DNA of 64,000 bases from Halomicrobium sp. LC1Hm (GTDB lineage Archaea > Halobacteriota > Halobacteria > Halobacteriales > Haloarculaceae), in the NCBI RefSeq assembly GCF_009617995.1, contig NZ_CP044129.1, positions 2,108,001-2,172,000 of the forward strand, given 5' to 3'. The notes below the pieces were generated by a model. The model was not told the DNA's origin, did no database searches, and saw only the letters and a list, made by a program, of their open reading frames with translations. Shown piece by piece: positions 43,200 through 51,930 of this stretch. Position 1 is the first letter of the stretch. Every line of letters begins with the position of its first letter. The translations under genes and the position numbers were made by a program.

Positions 43200-44639
43200 A
43201 TGCCCCGCGACCAGCGGCTCGCTGGCGAGGAGCTACAGCGACTCGCCAGCGAACTCCGCGACGAGTGGCACACCGGCCGCGAGGTCGACTTCGAGGAGGC
43301 GATCGCCTTCCACGAGTCGCTCCCGGCCGGCAAACAGTTCGCCCCAGTGCTGGAGTCGGCCGACCAGCCTCTGCTCCAGCCACGCGCGGGCGTCCCCTGC
43401 CTCGAAGCACAGATCGAGCTGTTGCAGTACCTCGAACAGCAGGGCGGGGCGGACCTGCTCCCGACGACGATCGACTCCTACACCCGCGACAACGAGTACG
43501 AGAAGGCAGAGGAGGGGCTGGCGGCCTCGCGCAACAGCGACGAGGACGCGCTGAACGGGTTCCCCGCGGTCAACCACGGCGTCGAAGACTGTCGCCGGCT
43601 CGTGCGGGCGCTGGACACTCCCATCGAGGTGCGCCACGGCACGCCCGACGCGCGCCTGCTGGCGATGGTGACGCTTGCGGGTGGCTTCCAGAGCTTCGAG
43701 GGCGGCCCCATCTCGTACAACATCCCCTACACGAAGGGCCACAGCCTGGCGGAGACGATCACACACTGGCAGTTCGTCGACCGCCTCTGTGGGGCCTACG
43801 CGGAACGGGGCGTCGTCGTCAACCGCGAGCCGTTCGGCCCGCTGACGGGGACGCTGGTCCCGCCGGCCATCGCCATCGCGGTGATGCTGGTCGAGGGGCT
43901 GCTCGCGGCCACACAGGGCGTGTGCTCGCTGACGCTTGGCTACGGCCAGGTCGGCAACGTCGTCCAGGACGTGGCCGCGCTGCGAGCGCTGCGCGCGCTG
44001 GGCGAGGAGTATCTCCCCGACGACGTGACGGTCACCACCGTCTTCCACGAGTGGATGGGCGGGTTCCCGCCCGACGAGGCCCGTGCCAGCGGCGTCATCG
44101 GCCTCGGCGGCGTCACGGCGGCGGTCGCGAGGCCCGACAAGGTCATCACCAAGTCCCCACAGGAGTTCCAGGGCGTTCCGACAAAGGAGGCCAACGCCGC
44201 GGGCCTGCGGACGACGCGGCAGCTCATCGATATGACCATCGAACAGGACATCGACCTCGCTGGCGTCGACGAGGAGCAGCGACTGATCGAACAGACGACG
44301 CGCGCGCTGATGGACGCGATCGACCGCCACGGCGACGGCGACGTGGCCCAGGGGGTGATCCGAGCCTTCGAGTCGGGCGCGATGGACGTGCCCTTCGCCC
44401 CCAGCGACGCCGCGGCGGGTGCGGTGTTGCCGGCCCGCGACGACGACGGCCGCGTCCGGCTGTTCGAGTTCGGCGATCTCGCAGTGCCCGACGAGGTCCG
44501 CGAGATACACGAGAACAAGCTCGGCAAGCGCGCCGAGCGGGAGGGCCGAGCCCAGTCGTTCCAGATGGTCGCCGACGACGTGGACGCCATCAGCGACGGG
44601 AAGCTCATCGGCCGGCGAGGTGAGACGGATGCGGATTGA
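43200..44639 (+). CDS. glmE: Glutamate mutase, large catalytic subunit
   Basis: A 479-residue TIM-barrel subunit. Typical stretches are GVPCLEAQIELLQYLEQQGGADLLPTTIDSYTR-like in its first 100 residues, RHGTPDARLLA for the substrate carboxylate (Arg), GGPISYNIPYTKGHSLAET, and GYGQVGN. It rearranges L-glutamate to (2S,3S)-3-methylaspartate with adenosylcobalamin radicals. It follows glmS by two bases and overlaps mal by 11 bases. The acidic C-terminal tail is a haloarchaeal trait. Confidence 0.9.
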   Translation: MPRDQRLAGEELQRLASELRDEWHTGREVDFEEAIAFHESLPAGKQFAPVLESADQPLLQPRAGVPCLEAQIELLQYLEQQGGADLLPTTIDSYTRDNEYEKAEEGLAASRNSDEDALNGFPAVNHGVEDCRRLVRALDTPIEVRHGTPDARLLAMVTLAGGFQSFEGGPISYNIPYTKGHSLAETITHWQFVDRLCGAYAERGVVVNREPFGPLTGTLVPPAIAIAVMLVEGLLAATQGVCSLTLGYGQVGNVVQDVAALRALRALGEEYLPDDVTVTTVFHEWMGGFPPDEARASGVIGLGGVTAAVARPDKVITKSPQEFQGVPTKEANAAGLRTTRQLIDMTIEQDIDLAGVDEEQRLIEQTTRALMDAIDRHGDGDVAQGVIRAFESGAMDVPFAPSDAAAGAVLPARDDDGRVRLFEFGDLAVPDEVREIHENKLGKRAEREGRAQSFQMVADDVDAISDGKLIGRRGETDAD

Positions 44640-45951
44640 GTCCGTCCGGGCGACGCCCGGCGTCGCCGGCTTTTTTTTCGACGACCAGCGCGCGATCAAA
44701 CAGGGGGCCAACCGCGACGGGTTCGCCTACGAGGGCGAGCCGGTGACCGACGGCTTCGATCGAATCCGGGAGGCCGGCGAGAGCCTGCTCGTCGAACTCC
44801 AGCTCGGCGACGGCCGGTGGGTGCGGGGCGACTGTGCCGCCGTCCAGTACTCCGGGGCCGGGGGCCGCGACCCCCGCTTTCGGGCCGACGAGTTCGCGTC
44901 GGTCGTCGAGGAGCAGATCGCCGACGTACTGCGCGGACGAGACGCGACCCACTTCGACGAGAACGTCACGGCCGTCGAAGCGCTCCCCTCTCGCCGGGGC
45001 GGCCGCCTGCACACGGCCGTCCGCTACGGGGTCTCGCAGGCACTGCTGAACGCCGCCGCCCATGCGACTCGCGGCACGCCCACCGACGTGCTCGCGACGG
45101 CGCTGGGCACGGAACCGGCCACGGAGCCCGTCCCGGTGTTCGGCCAGTCCGGCGACGAGCGATACACCAACGCCGAGAAGATGCTCGTCAAGGGCGTCCC
45201 GGTCCTGCCCCACGGCCTGTTCAACTCGACGGACGCGATGGGCGCGGACGGCGACGGCCTGCTCGACTACCTCGACTGGCTGTCGACACGCACGGCCGAC
45301 CTCGGACGCCCGGAGTACGAGCCCCGTTTCCACGTCGACGTGTACGGGATGATCGGCGAACTGTTCGGACCGCCCTACGACCGCCCCGAAGTCACCGACT
45401 ACTTCGCGGCGCTCGAACGGGCGGCGGCCCCCTACCCGCTGCAGGTCGAGGGGCCGATGGACGCCGCGGGGCGGGCCGATCAGATCCACGCGATGGCCGA
45501 ACTCCGCGAGGCCCTCGCCGACGCGGGCGTCGCGGTGGACATCGTCGCCGACGAGTGGTGCAACACCTTCGACGACGTGCGTCGCTTCGTCGACCACGAG
45601 GCCGCGGACGTGGTCCAGATCAAGACGCCGGACCTGGGCGGCATCCAGCGGTCGGCCCGCGCGGTCCGCTACTGCGAGGGCACCGACACCCGCGCGTACC
45701 TCGGTGGCACCTGCAACGAGACGGCGACCTCCGCGCGGGCCTGTGCCCACGTCGCGCTGGCGACCGACGCAGCGCAGGTGCTCGCAAAGCCCGGCATGGG
45801 CTTCGACGAGGGGTACATGATCGTCACCAACGAGATGCGCCGGGCGGTGGCACGGATGGACGGACGAGCGACCGAGGCCGACGCCGCCGAGCGACGGGAC
45901 GCCCCGAGTCGCGATCCCGACCCCGGCCGGGCGGGCGGTGGTCGCCGATGA
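44629..45951 (+). CDS. mal: Methylaspartate ammonia-lyase
   Basis: Enolase-superfamily enzyme of 440 residues that removes ammonia from 3-methylaspartate to give mesaconate. The N terminus RATPGVAGFFFDDQRAIKQG and CAAVQYSGAGGRDP match clostridial Mal; the barrel has KMLVKGVPVLPHG with the catalytic Lys, VDVYGM, DEWCNTFDD and VQIKTPDLGG with the second Lys. A hairpin followed by eight T bases lies within codons 7-17 and could attenuate transcription. It starts 11 bases before the glmE stop and ends in an ATGA overlap with mch. Confidence 0.92.
   Translation: MRIESVRATPGVAGFFFDDQRAIKQGANRDGFAYEGEPVTDGFDRIREAGESLLVELQLGDGRWVRGDCAAVQYSGAGGRDPRFRADEFASVVEEQIADVLRGRDATHFDENVTAVEALPSRRGGRLHTAVRYGVSQALLNAAAHATRGTPTDVLATALGTEPATEPVPVFGQSGDERYTNAEKMLVKGVPVLPHGLFNSTDAMGADGDGLLDYLDWLSTRTADLGRPEYEPRFHVDVYGMIGELFGPPYDRPEVTDYFAALERAAAPYPLQVEGPMDAAGRADQIHAMAELREALADAGVAVDIVADEWCNTFDDVRRFVDHEAADVVQIKTPDLGGIQRSARAVRYCEGTDTRAYLGGTCNETATSARACAHVALATDAAQVLAKPGMGFDEGYMIVTNEMRRAVARMDGRATEADAAERRDAPSRDPDPGRAGGGRR
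44649..44678 (+). terminator. Terminator-like hairpin and T8 inside the mal coding start
   Basis: Bases 44649-44655 pair perfectly with 44661-44667 around the five-base loop cccgg. Three bases later is a run of eight T (44671-44678), the longest I see in this window. It falls in codons for GFFF, two of them the TTT codons that G+C-rich haloarchaea normally avoid. It could end part of the glmS-glmE transcript before mal. Confidence 0.5.
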
Positions 45952-47042
45952 GCGAGTGGACCGACCCCGACGCCTTCGCGTCGGCCCTCGACCGCGCGGA
46001 GACCCGAGAGAAGGGCCACTACTTCGAGCGCTTCGAGGTCGGCGAGACCATCGAGCACGAGCCCGGGCTGGTGCTCGATCGGCCCGGCACCGAGCGGTGG
46101 ATGGGCCAGACGCTGAACCACGATCCCGCCTACTGGCGGACCGACGCAGCCCGCGAGCGGGACTTCCCCGAGCCACCGATCCACCCGGACTACCTGCTCG
46201 CCTGCGTCATGGGCGCGACCGTCGAAGACCTCTCGGAGAAGGGCGGGTACTTCCTCGGCCGGACCGACCTCCAGTTCCACGAGCCCGTCCTGCCGGGGAC
46301 CGAGATCAGAACCCGATCGACCGTCGAGTCGACCGCCGCCTCGAACTCCCGGCCCGACTACGGGATTGTCACCTGGCAGACGGCGGGCTACGACGCCGAG
46401 ACGGACGCCGTGCTGGTCAGTTACGAGCGGACGAACATGGTCCCGCGACGCACATCCACAGCGGCCGACGGGGGGCAGGTGACCGACGACGAGCGGGAGG
46501 CCGACGACGAGCAGACGGCCGGCGAGAGAGTGTCCGACGACTCCCTGCCGGCGACGCTGATCGCGCCCGAGGGCCCCCACTTCGAGGACTTTCGGGCGGC
46601 GCTCGATCGCGTCGGGGACGACCCGGACGCTGCGGTCGCCTACCGCCACGAGCGCGGTCGGACGATGGACGACCAGCTCGTGGCCGGGCTCCCGCTGGCG
46701 ACGCTGAACACGGCGCGCCAGCACCACAACCGCGACGCCATGGCCGACTCGCCGTCCGGAGATATCGTGGCCTACGGCGACGTGACCCGCTCGGTCGCGC
46801 TGGCCCACGCCCGCTCGGACGAGGCCACGTACCGCGAGCGCGCCTATCACGACGAATCGTTCCACGACTTCGTGACGCTTGGAGACACGATCTACGGCTT
46901 CACACGCGTCCTCGAAGCCGACCCCGACCCCGGCCCGCCGCGGGCCGGCGAAGTGGCCTTCGAACACGTCGCGTTCGACCAGGACCGCCGCCCGGTCTAC
47001 TCCGGCCGGCGAACCGCACTCATCGACAGCCGACACCAATGA
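45948..47042 (+). CDS. mch: Mesaconyl-CoA hydratase (two MaoC-like domains)
   Basis: A 364-residue double hot-dog protein that hydrates mesaconyl-CoA to beta-methylmalyl-CoA. The first domain has GHYFERFEVGETIEH and TLNHDPAYW with the hydratase-type Asn/Asp/His; the second has NTARQHHNRDAM and a Ser-rich turn (SPSGDIVAYGD), joined by a long acidic linker (about residues 165-190). ATG 45948 overlaps the mal stop, and its own stop overlaps mcl. Named by context and domain pattern. Confidence 0.87.
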   Translation: MSEWTDPDAFASALDRAETREKGHYFERFEVGETIEHEPGLVLDRPGTERWMGQTLNHDPAYWRTDAARERDFPEPPIHPDYLLACVMGATVEDLSEKGGYFLGRTDLQFHEPVLPGTEIRTRSTVESTAASNSRPDYGIVTWQTAGYDAETDAVLVSYERTNMVPRRTSTAADGGQVTDDEREADDEQTAGERVSDDSLPATLIAPEGPHFEDFRAALDRVGDDPDAAVAYRHERGRTMDDQLVAGLPLATLNTARQHHNRDAMADSPSGDIVAYGDVTRSVALAHARSDEATYRERAYHDESFHDFVTLGDTIYGFTRVLEADPDPGPPRAGEVAFEHVAFDQDRRPVYSGRRTALIDSRHQ

Positions 47043-48079
47043 CACGACTCTGTCGCACCTTCCAGACCGCACCGGCCGCCGTCCCGCGCGAGAACTCGGC
47101 GAAGTACCTCGACTCCGGGCTCACCGCCGAGGGGTTCGAGGCCCCGGACTGGCTCGCGCCCGACATCGAGGACGGCACCGCGCCCTCGATGAAAGCCGAG
47201 GCGCTCGAAAACACGATCGACCGGCTCCCCGAGTACGGCCCCGACTTCGGCGGCGAGATCTGGCCCCGCGTCGAGTGGAGTTACGCCGACCCGAGCTTCC
47301 GAGAGCGAGGCGTCGACCAGATCGACCGCCTCGTCGGCGAGGCCGGCGACCACCTCGACGGCGTCGTCGTCCCGAAAGTCGGCCGACGAGACGACGTAGA
47401 ACGGGCTCGTGCAGCCGTCGCCGAGGCCGAACGCGAGTACGGGTACGACGACGGGTCGATCGGCCTCTCAGTGATCGTCGAGACGGCGCGGGCGTTCTCG
47501 GACCTGCGAGAGATCGCACGGCTGGGCGAGGACTCGCGTCTGACCGGCCTGATCTTCGGACCGGTGGACTACACCGCAGAGCTGGGCGGGCGCGCGATGG
47601 ACGGCCAGCGCCCGCAGTGGGCCGCGATGCTCGAACGGCTCTCGAACGAGGCCAGCGCCGCCGATCTCGTCGCCGTCGGGGGCCCCTTCGACCAGCTCTT
47701 TCACGAGCGAGCGGGAGTGACCTACTACAACGCACCGGGCTACGCCGACCAGGTGACCCGCGAGGCAACTATCGGCATCGACGGCTCGTGGTCGCTCCAC
47801 CCCAAACAGACCGTCCAGGCCAACCGCATCCACATGCCGACCGCCGAGGAACTGGAGCGTGACGTGGGCAAGATCGAGCGCTTCGTCGAAGCCAAGGCCG
47901 AGGGGTCGGGCGCGGTCGTGCTGGACGGCCAGATGGTCGACGAGGCCACGTACAAGAACTTCGCCAACACCGTCGCCACGGTCCGTGCCATCGACGAGAC
48001 CCACCCCGAACAGACGGCCGATCGCTACGACGCTGACCTCGTCGAGCGTGCGCGCGCCGTCGAGCTGGGTTTTGCCTGA
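47039..48079 (+). CDS. mcl: Beta-methylmalyl-CoA lyase (CitE family)
   Basis: A 346-residue CitE/malyl-CoA-lyase-type aldolase that splits beta-methylmalyl-CoA into propionyl-CoA and glyoxylate. Visible: DIEDGTAPSMK (metal site), VVVPKVGRRDDVERA, VIVETARAF (metal-binding Glu), FGPVDYTAELG and GSWSLHPKQTVQANR. Last gene of glmS-glmE-mal-mch-mcl, joined by an ATGA overlap to mch. The same enzyme may also condense acetyl-CoA with glyoxylate. Confidence 0.87.
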   Translation: MTRLCRTFQTAPAAVPRENSAKYLDSGLTAEGFEAPDWLAPDIEDGTAPSMKAEALENTIDRLPEYGPDFGGEIWPRVEWSYADPSFRERGVDQIDRLVGEAGDHLDGVVVPKVGRRDDVERARAAVAEAEREYGYDDGSIGLSVIVETARAFSDLREIARLGEDSRLTGLIFGPVDYTAELGGRAMDGQRPQWAAMLERLSNEASAADLVAVGGPFDQLFHERAGVTYYNAPGYADQVTREATIGIDGSWSLHPKQTVQANRIHMPTAEELERDVGKIERFVEAKAEGSGAVVLDGQMVDEATYKNFANTVATVRAIDETHPEQTADRYDADLVERARAVELGFA

Positions 48080-48270
48080 CACGGAGTCGTGAAGCGATTT
48101 GCCGGCGCTCGTCGTCACGGGGCAGAGATCGCCGGTACGCTCAGACGACAGTCCGTATGACACTGCCGGCCGTCGTTGGTGACACCGTGTCGTCCGCAGC
48201 GAGTTCGCCCACGGCCAGTCGCGTGTCGCCGGGCGAAGCGAGTAAGACCCTCCCGACCGAAGATGACCAC

Positions 48271-48723
48271 GTGAAAGACTTCGAGCGCGAGCAGTTGCTC
48301 GAACGCATCGGCCGGGAGAGCGCGACGGTCGGCGTGGACATCCCCGAAGCAATCGAGGTGCAAGGCGAGACGATCGAACTCCAGTCGTTCGTCTTCGAGA
48401 TCAAGCGCCGGGACACGATCCCCGCCGGGGAACGCGAGCGCGTCGAGAACGCCAAGCGCAACCTCCGACGCGAGCGCCGCCAGCGCACACAGCGCATCGA
48501 GGACGACGACATCACGTTCGCGCAGGGAGAGCGCCTCGCGAACTCGATCATCGGGATCGACCGGGCGCTGAACGCCCTCGAACAGCTCGGCCCGGCCGAC
48601 ATCGAGCAGGAGGCCCAGGCCAAGGAAGCTGCCGACAAGAAACGCTGGATGCAGTTCCTCAAGAAGGCGCTGGGCCACGAAGACGCCGACTCCGGTACCG
48701 GGAGGGCGAGCCGCGGCCGATGA
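48271..48723 (+). CDS. DUF5788-like haloarchaeal protein
   Basis: A 150-residue acidic-basic helical protein of unknown function. It starts at GTG 48271 (VKDFEREQLLERIGRESATV), with a TATA-like agtaagacc about 25-30 bases upstream. The core (VDIPEAIEVQGETIELQSFV) is followed by a charged helical stretch rich in Arg/Glu and a Lys-rich tail. Its stop overlaps the polX ATG (ATGA), suggesting a link to DNA repair by operon only. Confidence 0.65.
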   Translation: MKDFEREQLLERIGRESATVGVDIPEAIEVQGETIELQSFVFEIKRRDTIPAGERERVENAKRNLRRERRQRTQRIEDDDITFAQGERLANSIIGIDRALNALEQLGPADIEQEAQAKEAADKKRWMQFLKKALGHEDADSGTGRASRGR

Positions 48724-50453
48724 GTCGCAACGACGAGATCGCCCGGCAGTTCGAGGCCTTCGCGGACCTGCTGGACGCGAAGGGCGTCGACTACAAGCCA
48801 CGCGCGTACCGCCGCGCCGCGGAGAACATCCGCGAGTACCCGCAGGCAGTGGAGAGTCTCGCCCAGGAGGGCGAGGACGCCGTCGGCGAGATCGACGGCG
48901 TCGGCGACGCCATCGCGAGCAAGGTCGTCGAGTACGTCGAGACCGGAGCGATCGCGGAACTCGACGAGCTGCGCGAGGAGTACCCCCTCGACATGGCGGC
49001 GATCACCGGCGTCGAGGGCGTCGGCCCCAAGACCGCCGGGACGCTGTACGAGGAACTGGGGATCGAGACGCTCGACGACCTCGAAGCGGCCGCCGAGGCC
49101 GGCGACATCCAGACGGTGAAGGGGTTCGGAGCCAAGACCGAGCAGAACATCCTCGACGGCATCGACTTCGCCCGCGAGGCCCACGAACGGCAGTTGCTCG
49201 GAGACGCCCGTCCCAACGGCGAGCGCGTCGTCGAGTACCTCGACGCCGTCGACGCGGTCGCGTCGGTCGAGCTCGCGGGCTCGCTGCGACGATGGCGGGC
49301 GACGATCGGCGACGTGGACGTGCTGGTCGGCAGCGACGACGCCGAGCGGGTCGTCGCGGCGTTCACCGACTGGCCCGAGGCCGACAGCGTCATCGAGGCC
49401 GGCGACACGAAGGCGAGCCTGCGGGCCGACGGCGTCCGGATCGATCTGCGCGTCGTCGTCCCCGAGGAGTTCGGGGCCGCCCTCCAGTACTTCACCGGGA
49501 GCAAGGCCCACAACGTCGCCGTCCGGAACCGCGCGATCGAGCGCGATCTGAAGGTCAACGAGTACGGCATCTTCGACGTGGCCGGCGTCGAAGACGACGA
49601 CCAGCGGGCCGGCGAGAAGATCGGCGGCGAGACCGAAGCGTCGATGTACGATCCGCTGGAGATGGACTGGGTCCCCCCGGAACTCCGAGAGAACCGCGGC
49701 GAGATCGAGGCCGCCGTCGAAGGGGAGCTGCCGGATCTCGTCGAGACGAGCGATATTCGCGGCGACCTCCACACGCACACGGCCTGGTCGGACGGCCGCG
49801 CTACCGTCGCGGAGATGATCGAAGGGGCGGCCGCTTTCGGCCACGACTACCTCGCGATCACGGACCACGCCACCGGGCCGGGGATGGTCGGCGGCGTCGG
49901 CCTCGACGACGAGGAACTGCGCGACCAGCTCGGCGAGATCCGGGCGGCGGCCGACGACACCGCGATCGACGTGTTCGCGGGCGTCGAGGCCAACGTCGCG
50001 GCCGACGGAACGGTGTCGGTCGGCGACGACCTGCTGTCCGACCTCGACCTCGTGGTGGCCTCGCCCCACGCCGCGCTCGACGGCGACGGCACCGAGCGGC
50101 TGGTCGCGGCGGCGCGACACCCGGCCGTCGACGTCGTCGGCCACCCGGCCGGTCGCTACCTCAACCGCCGTCCGGGCCTCGACGTGGACGTATCGCGGCT
50201 GGCGACGGTCGCCGCCGACCACGGCACGGCACTGGAGATCAACGCCGACCCGGCGCGCCTGGACCTCGCTGGCAGCGCCGTCAAGACGGCGATCGAGGCC
50301 GGCGCGATCGTCGCCATCGACACCGACGCTCACTCGCCGGCCGGCTTCGACAGCCTCAGGTACGGCGTCCACACCGGCCGGCGCGGCTGGGCCGAGCCCG
50401 CGGACGTACTCAACGCGTGGCGCGTCGACGACGTGCGGTCGTTCCTCCACTGA
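48720..50453 (+). CDS. polX: DNA polymerase X with PHP domain
   Basis: A 577-residue repair polymerase. The first 150 residues are helix-hairpin-helix repeats (GVGDAIASKVVE, GVEGVGPKTAGTL, VKGFGAKTEQNI). The nucleotidyl-transfer domain has GDVDVLVG (Asp-x-Asp) and IDLRVV (third Asp). The C-terminal PHP domain has DLHTHTAWSDG, TDHATG, and DTDAHSP, fitting 3'-5' exonuclease or 3'-phosphatase activity. It overlaps the previous gene and is followed after three bases by a Mut7-C protein. Confidence 0.9.
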   Translation: MSRNDEIARQFEAFADLLDAKGVDYKPRAYRRAAENIREYPQAVESLAQEGEDAVGEIDGVGDAIASKVVEYVETGAIAELDELREEYPLDMAAITGVEGVGPKTAGTLYEELGIETLDDLEAAAEAGDIQTVKGFGAKTEQNILDGIDFAREAHERQLLGDARPNGERVVEYLDAVDAVASVELAGSLRRWRATIGDVDVLVGSDDAERVVAAFTDWPEADSVIEAGDTKASLRADGVRIDLRVVVPEEFGAALQYFTGSKAHNVAVRNRAIERDLKVNEYGIFDVAGVEDDDQRAGEKIGGETEASMYDPLEMDWVPPELRENRGEIEAAVEGELPDLVETSDIRGDLHTHTAWSDGRATVAEMIEGAAAFGHDYLAITDHATGPGMVGGVGLDDEELRDQLGEIRAAADDTAIDVFAGVEANVAADGTVSVGDDLLSDLDLVVASPHAALDGDGTERLVAAARHPAVDVVGHPAGRYLNRRPGLDVDVSRLATVAADHGTALEINADPARLDLAGSAVKTAIEAGAIVAIDTDAHSPAGFDSLRYGVHTGRRGWAEPADVLNAWRVDDVRSFLH

Positions 50454-50456
50454 CCG

Positions 50457-50918
50457 ATGCCCGATCTCCTGCTCGACGTGATGTGTGGAAAGCTCGCGAC
50501 GTACCTGCGGATGTGTGGCTACGACGCCGCCTACGCGCTCGACCGGGACATCGCCCCGGACGCGCCGGACGAGGCGCTCCTCGCGCTGGCCCGGCGCGAA
50601 GGGCGACGGATCGTCACCAGGGATCGCGACCTCGCGAGTCGGAGTCCCGACGCGATCTTGCTCGACGGCCGAACGATCGAGACACAGCTCTCGGCGCTGT
50701 CGGCGGCGGGCTTCGAACTCGCCGTCGATGACGAACCCGCATACTGTGGCGACTGCAACGGCCGACTGGACGCCGTCGACGCCGACCACTCGACGCCCGA
50801 CGACGCACCGGAGCCCGACGAGACGAACGTGTGGCGCTGTCGAGCCTGCGGACAGCACTTCTGGCAGGGCAGTCACTGGGACGACGTGGCCGAGACGATC
50901 GCCGGGATCGAGGACTGA
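50457..50918 (+). CDS. Mut7-C RNAse-domain protein with zinc ribbon
   Basis: A 153-residue protein. The N-terminal half has the Mut7-C/PIN-like pattern: LLLDVMCGKLATYLRMCGYDA, EGRRIVTRDRDLA, and an early Asp and later Asp residues for metal. The C-terminal half is a zinc ribbon (YCGDCNG and WRCRACGQHFW). It may cut RNA, in line with the Mut-7 C-terminal domain. The ATG is three bases after the polX stop. Confidence 0.8.
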   Translation: MPDLLLDVMCGKLATYLRMCGYDAAYALDRDIAPDAPDEALLALARREGRRIVTRDRDLASRSPDAILLDGRTIETQLSALSAAGFELAVDDEPAYCGDCNGRLDAVDADHSTPDDAPEPDETNVWRCRACGQHFWQGSHWDDVAETIAGIED

Positions 50919-51051
50919 TACGGAGCACTGTCGATCGTTAGCGGCTCGACCGACGCCACCGGGAGACACTTTCCGTCGTCTCAGCCGTCCACATAGCGTT
51001 CGGCCGGACGGCGTGCGCTCGACCGGGCAAACGGCGACGAGAATCCGTATC
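50917..51051. repeat. Inverted-repeat element in a convergent gap (related to 25240-25337)
   Basis: Ends gatacgga (50917-50924) and tccgtatc (51044-51051) form a perfect 8-base inverted repeat. The last 41 bases match 25297-25337 at 36 positions. The left end overlaps the Mut7-C stop codon. A minus-strand T5 (51056-51060) just beyond could end the korB transcript. Confidence 0.65.
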
Positions 51052-51066
51052 GAGCAAAAAGAGGGT

Positions 51067-51930
51067 TTAGTAGAACTCTCGAACGAGATCCATCGCTCCC
51101 TCTGGTGCGCCGTCGGGGATCTCACTCATGTTCTGGTCGAACCCTTCGCGTTCGTCGAAGGGCACGGAGTCGTCGTCGCGGTAGAGCACGCCCATGTACT
51201 CCTTGTCGCCGTCGAGGATCTTGTCTTTGGCCTGATCGGCGTCGGTCTCGTCGTGGTCGGTCTCCTCCAAGTCCTGAATGGTGTCGCGGAAGTAGTCGTA
51301 GGTGTCGACGTCGTTGAACGTCACACACGGCGAGTAGACGTTGACGAAGCCGAAGCCGTCGTGTTCGATCGCTTCCTGGACCAGCTGGGCGTGGCGCTGG
51401 GAGTTCGAAGAGAACGACTGAGCGATGAACGTCGCGCCCGCCGAGAGCGCGAGGGCCTTGGGGTTGACCGGGGGCTGGTTCGGACCGTCTGGCGAGGTCG
51501 AGGTCTCGAAGTCCTCGCGCGAGGTCGGCGAGGCCTGGCCCTTGGTGAGTCCGTAGATACGGTTGTCCATGACCACGTAGGTCATGTCGACGTTCCGGCG
51601 GACGGCGTGGATGAAGTGGCCGGCACCGATGGAGTAGCCGTCGCCGTCGCCGCCGGCGACCATCACTTCGAGGTCGGGGTTGGCGAGCTTGACGCCGATA
51701 CCGACCGGGAGCGCGCGTCCGTGGACGCCGTGGAGCGCGTAGCTGTGCATGTACGTTCCGATCTTGCCCGAACAGCCGATACCGGCCACGACGAAGGTGT
51801 TGTCGGGGTCGTTGCCCGTTTCGGCCAGCGCCTTCATCATGCCGTTCATGGTGCCGAAGTCACCGCAGCCGGGACACCAGGTCGGTTGCTTGTCGGACTT
51901 GAAGTCGGTAAAGCGAATGTCTGAGCTCAT
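51067..51930 (-). CDS. korB: 2-oxoacid:ferredoxin oxidoreductase beta subunit (probably 2-oxoglutarate)
   Basis: A 287-residue thiamine-diphosphate-binding subunit that makes acyl-CoA and reduced ferredoxin. It has WCPGCGDFG, the TPP motif GGDGDGYSIGAG...NRIYGLTKGQ in two parts, and Cys residues for a 4Fe-4S cluster (WCPGC, GIGCSGK, YSPCVTF). Size and pairing with a 587-residue alpha subunit fit haloarchaeal Kor rather than Por; the exact 2-oxoacid is inferred. ATG overlaps the korA stop. Confidence 0.85.
   Translation of the reverse strand: MSSDIRFTDFKSDKQPTWCPGCGDFGTMNGMMKALAETGNDPDNTFVVAGIGCSGKIGTYMHSYALHGVHGRALPVGIGVKLANPDLEVMVAGGDGDGYSIGAGHFIHAVRRNVDMTYVVMDNRIYGLTKGQASPTSREDFETSTSPDGPNQPPVNPKALALSAGATFIAQSFSSNSQRHAQLVQEAIEHDGFGFVNVYSPCVTFNDVDTYDYFRDTIQDLEETDHDETDADQAKDKILDGDKEYMGVLYRDDDSVPFDEREGFDQNMSEIPDGAPEGAMDLVREFY

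Noticed and set aside
48141-51125. 994-codon minus-strand frame opposite polX
   Set aside because: Antisense to polX, Mut7-C and DUF5788-like genes, with no domain of its own.
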